Shown: in pieces, positions 58,517 to 64,000 of the stretch
Position numbering within the stretch: position 1 is the stretch's first letter
Layout: each line of letters begins with the position of its first letter
Program-made: the position numbers and the translations under genes
From: Agelas oroides
Taxonomy: Eukaryota; Porifera; Demospongiae; Agelasida; Agelasidae
Assembly (NCBI GenBank): GCA_949130485.1
Contig: OX422193.1
Location: forward strand, 5,376,871-5,440,870
Direction of reading: 5' to 3'
DNA: 64,000 bases
Notes under the pieces: model-generated
The model's input: only the letters and a program-made list of their open reading frames with translations
Told to the model about the DNA's origin: nothing
Database searches by the model: none

Positions 58517-61372
58517 CGTACAACATGTCTGTCACACTCATACGACATAATAATGGTGACGGAGACTTGGTTGTCTGCTGTCATCCTTGACCATGAGCTA
58601 AACATCCCAGGGTATTGTTTGCTAAGACGTGACAGAAATCGTAATGGTGGAGGAGTTCTCATGTACGTGTCATCAAATCTCACGTTTCGGTCTTTACAGC
58701 ATAGGGAGGATCTAGAGCTGCTTCTGATGGAGTGTGTTGTGGGACGGAACAAATGTACCTTCGGGTGTTTCTATCGCCCACCAAACTTGGACCTGAGTCA
58801 GTGTTTAAACAAACTGCATAATGTAATAGCAGCTCTCCGACCAGCTAATCTCGCAAATCTAACTATCTGTGGAGATTTTAATGTTGATGCAGTTTCAAGC
58901 CTATCATCGCTAAGTTCTATACTGAATGACTTCCATCTATCTCAGGTCGTTACAGACCCCACACGAGTAACAAACTCCTCAGCCACTCTCATAGACCTGG
59001 TGCTAATGTCTAATCCTAACATACTGAATTCCTGTGTGGTACAAGCTCCCGTATCAAATAGTGACCACAACACCATCTGTGTCAAGCTTAACCTTCCATT
59101 GCACAAAGAAAAGCAGTCTAAGCAAACAAAGAAAATCTGGATCTACAATAAAGCTGACATACAACTAGGAAAATCCCTTTTTAAAAACCTTCCTGTGGCT
59201 TCCGACTCAGACGATTTAAACCGTTTCTGGAAAGTTTGGTCACATGGTTTCATGACCATTATGGAAAGATGTATCCCAAGTAAGGTAGTACCCATTCATA
59301 ATAAGACCCCATGGATAAAGAGAAACTTGTTAAGGCTGATAAAGAGGTGTGAATATTTGTACCGTCGTTTCAGGTCCTCAAAATGCAATGACTGGTGGTT
59401 CAAGTACAAAATCTTAAGAAACGATATAGTCTCCAAACTTCGTACAGCAAAGGCTTCCTTCTTCTCAAACTTAGCTATTGTCCGATCTGATCCTAAAAAG
59501 TTCTGGGCTATTATCAGATCACTTAAACCACACATCACGTCTACGGAAGTGTTCACTGATGGCCTTTCTATCGCGTCCACACCTATGCAGAAGGCAAATA
59601 TGCTCAATACTTTCTTCTCGGGCTGCTTCAATCCAGTTACTGTACCCGCAAACTACTGCACACTGCCAAATCCTTCGAGTCTCCCTGAGCATCTTGATTG
59701 TACAGTTGATGAAGTCGTTAACTTACTGAAGAAAACCAAAGTCCATTCTGCTTCGGGACCAGATGGAGTATCTGCATGGATGCTTCACACTTTTGCTGAT
59801 GAGCTTGCACCATCTATTGCCTCCCTTTTCAACTTATCCTTGAAGGCTGGAAAACTCCCTGATGAATGGAAAATGGCAAATGTTGTTCCGATACCAAAGA
59901 ACTCGCATATTCAGGATGTACGGTCTTACCGTCCAATTTCCTTACTCTCCATCATCAGTAAGACTCTTGAATGTTTTGTACACCGGATTCTAATGGAGCA
60001 TCTATCTGTAAACTCAGTCATCACTAACCACCAGTATGGTTTTCAGTCGGGTCGTTCCACTGTAACACCTCTTCTACTTGCTACTCATTCATGGCACAAC
60101 CACTTGGAAAGACGTGTTCAAGTTGGCTGCATTTTTCTTGACCTCTGTAAAGCGTTTGACAGTGTGCCGCACCAGGCGCTGTTAAACAAGCTTTGTGGTT
60201 TGAACTTACCAACAACCATCTTTAACTGGCTGCGGGACTATCTCTCAAACAGACACCAGCAGGTTGTGTATGATGGTGTTACTTCGCAAGCCCTCCCTGT
60301 TAAATCTGGAGTCCCGCAGGGTTCGATTTTGGGCCCTTTACTGTTTCTGCTGTATATAAACGATTTGCCATCCTGTCTATCCCCTGAGGACTCTAGTATT
60401 GTGCTCTATGCCGATGATATACTTTTGTACAGGCCTATAAAAACAGAGTCAGACTGCAAAGCCTTTCAACAGGACATCAACAAAATAGTGAACTGGATCT
60501 CTGAAAACCATCTTACCATTAACGTAGAGAAGACCAAATGCATGACCATCTCTAGACTAAGATCGACCATCCCCCTCCAAGTGGAAGTAAATGGACATCA
60601 AATTGAAGAAGTTATAACTTTCAAGTACCTGGGTGTCTGGATTTCATCTGACCTAAGCTGGACTAAGCATATTGAAATTACTTGCTCCAAAGCCAGACGA
60701 GTTCTGGGATACATGTACAGAACGTTTGCACCGTATTGCGAACCAGATACCATCATTTCATTATACGAATCCCAAGTCCTCCCCATCCTAGATTATGCTT
60801 CAGTCGTCTGGGAGCCACACTTGAAGAAAGACAAACTTTTATTAGAAGCTGTCCAGCTTCAGGCCACCAGGATGGCCAGCAGACAATGGAATGAAAACGG
60901 TGTGTCATTAAATCAAAGATTTGAGCTTCCAACATTAGAAAACAGACGTAAATATTTTAAACTATTACTTACTTACAAGTTTTTAAGTGGTTATACTTAT
61001 TGTCCCACAGGCTATTTTGTACAGCACCCTAACCCAAACCCTAGATTGTTTCATTCTAAATATATTGTTCAACCTTTTGCTAAGACTGAAGCTTATTATC
61101 ATTCCTTTTTCATTGACTCTGTAAGACTATGGAACTCCTTACCAAATAGCATTGTTAATAGTCCATCAGTTCTGTCGTTTAAAACTGGTATTAGGTTGTA
61201 TTTGTCCATTAATTAATATGCTTCTATTTTTTCTTTTATTTCCGTATCCCTTTGTATTAGCAACTTGCTATTGGGATGCTTGTACCTGGTATTTTCTAAA
61301 TTCCTTGGTGTTTCAGTATAAAAATTTTTTCAAATTTACAAATTTTAAAAAATAAAAATAAAAATAAAAAAA
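58517..61372 (+). mobile_element. Second CR1-like LINE, 5'-incomplete, with (AAAAT)-type tail
   Basis: Comprises a long EN-RT frame, a ~130-bp AT-rich 3' UTR and an (A4-5T)n tail at about 61346-61372. No ORF1 or PHD finger was found upstream. The endonuclease Asn motif is absent, and an in-frame TAG stands at 58514-58516, so the copy is either 5' truncated or damaged at its start. It is clearly a different family from the LINE at 49.3 kb, as RT motifs and the 3' tail differ. Confidence 0.8.
58553..61216 (+). CDS. LINE EN-RT protein lacking the first endonuclease motif
   Basis: 887 residues from the ATG at 58553; the frame is open back to 58517. The endonuclease begins at MVTETWLSA (catalytic Glu) and keeps LLRRDRNRNGGGVLMYV, ICGDFNVDAV and SNSDHNTIC. 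The Asn motif of the first ~40 residues is missing. The reverse transcriptase is complete: IFLDLCKAFDSVPH, SGVPQGSILGPLLFLLYIND and LYADDILLYRP. The C-terminal tail matches the other LINE in layout (LQATRMASRQW, LPTLENRRKYFKLL). No internal stops. The protein could still polymerise, but the endonuclease is probably defective unless an upstream exon or frameshift supplies the start. Confidence 0.85.
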   Translation: MVTETWLSAVILDHELNIPGYCLLRRDRNRNGGGVLMYVSSNLTFRSLQHREDLELLLMECVVGRNKCTFGCFYRPPNLDLSQCLNKLHNVIAALRPANLANLTICGDFNVDAVSSLSSLSSILNDFHLSQVVTDPTRVTNSSATLIDLVLMSNPNILNSCVVQAPVSNSDHNTICVKLNLPLHKEKQSKQTKKIWIYNKADIQLGKSLFKNLPVASDSDDLNRFWKVWSHGFMTIMERCIPSKVVPIHNKTPWIKRNLLRLIKRCEYLYRRFRSSKCNDWWFKYKILRNDIVSKLRTAKASFFSNLAIVRSDPKKFWAIIRSLKPHITSTEVFTDGLSIASTPMQKANMLNTFFSGCFNPVTVPANYCTLPNPSSLPEHLDCTVDEVVNLLKKTKVHSASGPDGVSAWMLHTFADELAPSIASLFNLSLKAGKLPDEWKMANVVPIPKNSHIQDVRSYRPISLLSIISKTLECFVHRILMEHLSVNSVITNHQYGFQSGRSTVTPLLLATHSWHNHLERRVQVGCIFLDLCKAFDSVPHQALLNKLCGLNLPTTIFNWLRDYLSNRHQQVVYDGVTSQALPVKSGVPQGSILGPLLFLLYINDLPSCLSPEDSSIVLYADDILLYRPIKTESDCKAFQQDINKIVNWISENHLTINVEKTKCMTISRLRSTIPLQVEVNGHQIEEVITFKYLGVWISSDLSWTKHIEITCSKARRVLGYMYRTFAPYCEPDTIISLYESQVLPILDYASVVWEPHLKKDKLLLEAVQLQATRMASRQWNENGVSLNQRFELPTLENRRKYFKLLLTYKFLSGYTYCPTGYFVQHPNPNPRLFHSKYIVQPFAKTEAYYHSFFIDSVRLWNSLPNSIVNSPSVLSFKTGIRLYLSIN

Positions 61373-63797
61373 TATTTCTCTACACCCACTTCACACGCAG
61401 TTAGTAAGCCCACCCCCTATTTAGAATGATGTTGTTGTAAAAGGTGCTTTTCTCTCTCAAAAGTATGCATACCTTTTTATGCCGCTATACATGCTGTTAT
61501 GTCAGTATAGGCAAAAAGCATCAATGAAGAAGCACTGTGCAAGAGGAGGGCTAACAAATGAAGGCAGACACAATTTGGCGTTATTGCATAAGCAAGCGCA
61601 TGACAAAAGGGGCGTTGCAGAATCAATGCATGTGTACATAACTAGGGATAGATTTTCATGGGTGGGCCACATGCACTCATCAATAGATGGCCGTACCGGA
61701 CTAAAATAGCTGCCTCCAGCCCTGTATATGACTTGTATGCAAATGGTATTCAAAGTAGTTAGAGTGACAATCCTTGGCGATTTATTACACTTCAATTTAC
61801 TTAAGCTGAAGGTGTCCCAAACTATTATATGAATATGTCACCAATATTTTAACCATGCAATTACCAAAACAACAATCTTGCAGGTCCACGTCTTACTGTA
61901 ATATAACCAAGAGTTATTGTTGCAGCCATTATAGTACATGTATTGTTAGCATATCCATAATCTAGGATGCAGTATCTCTGACATATAACTACGTAGTTGT
62001 CATAAATTCACACATGCAAAACAGACACGAGCAGAGGACCAGAAACTAAACAGGAGTGGTCTAATGATGCCACTATAGCATGGTGGCTACCTGATTTGTG
62101 GAAAATGTCCTAGTCCATTATATTTACAAGATACAAAATTCATTTGTAGAATCATTCGGCCATGGCCTTCACAGTGGTCGTTCCTTTGGCAACTGCCCAA
62201 ATTTTATACTGAACGCATACTACTGTGGCCAAGAACTTAGAGAACTTAGGGTTAGCTGCTTGCAACAGGGCTAGCTTCCTTAGGGTTAGGGTTAGCACAT
62301 GGCTGCATATACCAGCGTCTTGGCCGTGTATATAAGTCTCTACTGGCCAAGATGTGGCCTCAAGCGGCAACAGCTTTAAGCTAGGCCACACACGGCTACC
62401 GTATTGTGTCATTAATTTGTGTGTAGTCACACCAGTTTGGATGTGAAAATAGACCAGTCTTGAAAGTAGTTTCTTATTGCATAACGAGATGAAAGACCTC
62501 TCAGAGATTTCATGCCAAGGGCAGAGTTGCCATCCTAGAGCAGCAAGTAATATCTTCTGTGTTGGTTCCTTTCCCTCCGTATCTGCATACTGGAAAGTGA
62601 TGAATACAGGAAGCTGTAACGCTCTGGGAATGAGGCTGGGCACTGTACATCTGTATAGTCTGCTCTATGAGAGGGGTGCTAGGAGAGGGCTTTTATGTGT
62701 GTCTAGTGAACACATAGGTACACTGGGAATGGATTGGGAAGGTGTATCTTTCTCCCAGCCCAAGATTGTAGTATGAGTGTATGTGGGTTAAAATAGGACA
62801 GAGGCGTGAGAATTGTTTGTTCACTTTAGGAAAATATCAGACTGTGTTCAAGTGAAGCACAATGCAGCAAGTGTACAATAGTGGTTGTTAGCCTCAGTTC
62901 TGGGCTCTTATGAAGCTAAGCTGCTACAGTATGCATATTACTGGAGTAGTTTATGGTCCTCAGCCTGCACCTTTCATGGTTATTAAACTATTTTGCCTGG
63001 CAGGGTTCATCTTTTAAAAAAGTCAATCTCCTCTCTGGAGGGGAGGGCCAAAGCTGGCTTGATTGGAGGGGAAACTTCCTCTCTGTAGATTAACCCCTGC
63101 CTAATTGCTCTCTCATGCCGTGCATATGCAGTTCTGATGTCATTTTACTATATAAATTGTAAAAACAAATACAAACGCTTAAAGTATATCGCAACCGGTA
63201 CTTTAACATATTGCGAAGTGAATTTTACTAGCTACAGTGCCTGTACTAAACATTTGGCTGAAAAAATAGGTGTTGTAGGACTTTTAGCACTCTATCAACC
63301 GGTCCATGTCATATCTTTTTTGGAGCTTGTAACCGCTGTGTATAGTCGGTGAAACTCAGTGGGGTGGTTCTGCATGTACCATTCCTTAGAATACATCATC
63401 ATTACATCATAGCAGTTTTCACGGTATATGAGGTGGCCAACAGTGCCTCGTGTTGTCTGAGGTGTCCATGGTGTCTGAGGTGCCTACAGTGTCCATGGTG
63501 TTACTTGTTCTCTATTCCCTTGATATGCATGCTGTAGTGAAGTTAAATCATGTAAAGAGAGGGCTTAACATCTAAATTTGGGGATCAAACTGTAATTTAT
63601 TTTGCATGAGTAAGTCTGTAAATAAAGAGATTCTATACAGAACGACAATATGACATATACCATTGGTATACAATATAAGAAAAGGGACAACTTAACTCAC
63701 TGGTATGGGGCTCACTCCAATAACCAAAGGATATTCGTTAGATTGTTTATTCATGGTGTAACATAATCATATCTGTCTATTCTTCTGCAGTCACATC
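61373..63797. other. Intergenic / upstream of the last gene
   Basis: A 163-codon minus-strand frame (62643-62152) runs through telomere-like repeats and a MITE-type end and looks spurious. No supported feature; the first, non-coding exon and promoter of the gene at 63798 may lie here. Confidence 0.4.
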
Positions 63798-64000
63798 ATG
63801 ATGATTTCTTCAAGCATTCTTCTTGTGGCAGCTTTACTCAGTACTACCCCCTGTTGTTGCACTGCTGACAATCTGTACTGTGTTACCCCAACTGCCACCT
63901 CATGCTCATCCTGCCCTCACAATTCAACAAAGTGCACCACACTCTCTGAGTATGCAAGTAAACCTGAACTGTATTTTACCCCTGACACCACGATAGTGTT
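63798..64000 (+). CDS. Secreted/surface protein, N-terminal exon, cut by window edge
   Basis: An ATG at 63798 follows a good acceptor (TTCTTCTGCAG ending at 63790), so this is likely the second exon of a gene whose first exon is untranslated. The product begins with a signal peptide (ISSSILLVAALLSTTPCCCTA). A mature start DNLYCVTPTATSCSSCPH follows, then TLSEYASKPELYFTPDTT. This Cys-Val-Thr-Pro / Leu-Ser-Glu-Tyr-Ala pattern is, as I recall it, typical of large families of secreted or membrane proteins in demosponge genomes whose bodies are often beta-helical repeats. The frame is open to the last base, so the domains are not visible. Function unknown. Confidence 0.6.
   Translation, partial: MMISSSILLVAALLSTTPCCCTADNLYCVTPTATSCSSCPHNSTKCTTLSEYASKPELYFTPDTTIV

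Noticed and set aside
58059..58752. Minus-strand frames before the second LINE
   Set aside because: No domain; partly antisense to the LINE frame.
62152..62643. 163-codon minus-strand open frame
   Set aside because: It runs through TTAGGG-like repeats and a MITE-type end (ATGCCTAGCCTCATTCCCAG complement), has no recognisable domain and no splice context.

Overview
The window is a stretch of animal nuclear genome, most probably from a marine sponge (demosponge). Its protein genes are split into many small exons with GT-AG introns. The DNA is full of short inverted-repeat transposons and animal-type non-LTR retrotransposons. The gene that runs off the right edge begins with a signal peptide and a Cys/Ser/Thr-rich N-terminus of a kind I associate with expanded demosponge families. 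The sponge assignment is an inference; 'early-branching metazoan' is safer. No rRNA, CRISPR or prokaryotic features were seen.

Two multi-exon genes could be assembled exon by exon with all splice phases agreeing. (1) A 15-exon minus-strand gene (21762 down to 4366, 411 codons) encodes a 12-TM major facilitator transporter of the SLC18B1 (vesicular polyamine transporter-like) type. (2) A 12-exon plus-strand gene (35722 to 46665, 471 codons) encodes a 2-oxoglutarate/Fe(II) dioxygenase of the gamma-butyrobetaine / trimethyllysine hydroxylase family (carnitine synthesis) with a likely mitochondrial presequence. Its intron 6 appears to use a GC donor. Two further genes are partial: a sulfotransferase-like first exon at 33.04-33.4 kb, and a secreted or surface protein entering at 63.8 kb and cut by the window edge.

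Mobile DNA fills most of the rest. Two CR1-like LINEs lie at 49.3-53.5 kb (PHD-finger ORF1, complete EN-RT ORF2, poly(A) tail) and 58.5-61.4 kb (887-codon EN-RT reading frame lacking the first endonuclease motif). A decayed MULE-type transposase gene with a SWIM zinc finger occupies 22.1-26.1 kb; one of its introns carries a non-autonomous hAT element with a clean 8-bp target duplication. Many MITEs with TA duplications share GTCTCG.../GCCTCGTTCCCAGG termini. Three piggyBac-like MITEs have TTAA ends. A pogo-like MITE, several foldback elements and a two-module tRNA-derived SINE are also present.

The strangest structure is a ~3.6-kb insertion in intron 4 of the transporter gene (14690-18276). 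It is built of concentric inverted layers: outer short terminal inverted repeats, a ~70-75-bp minisatellite on each side in opposite orientation, an inner GCGCAATCTCGAGATT-type repeat on each side in opposite orientation, and a unique core. Part of the core resembles sequence at 57.3-57.7 kb. Other notable sequences are a 42-bp minisatellite open in frame as a 14-residue repeat (1602-1957), a 150-bp CTTT microsatellite, and short telomere-like motifs.
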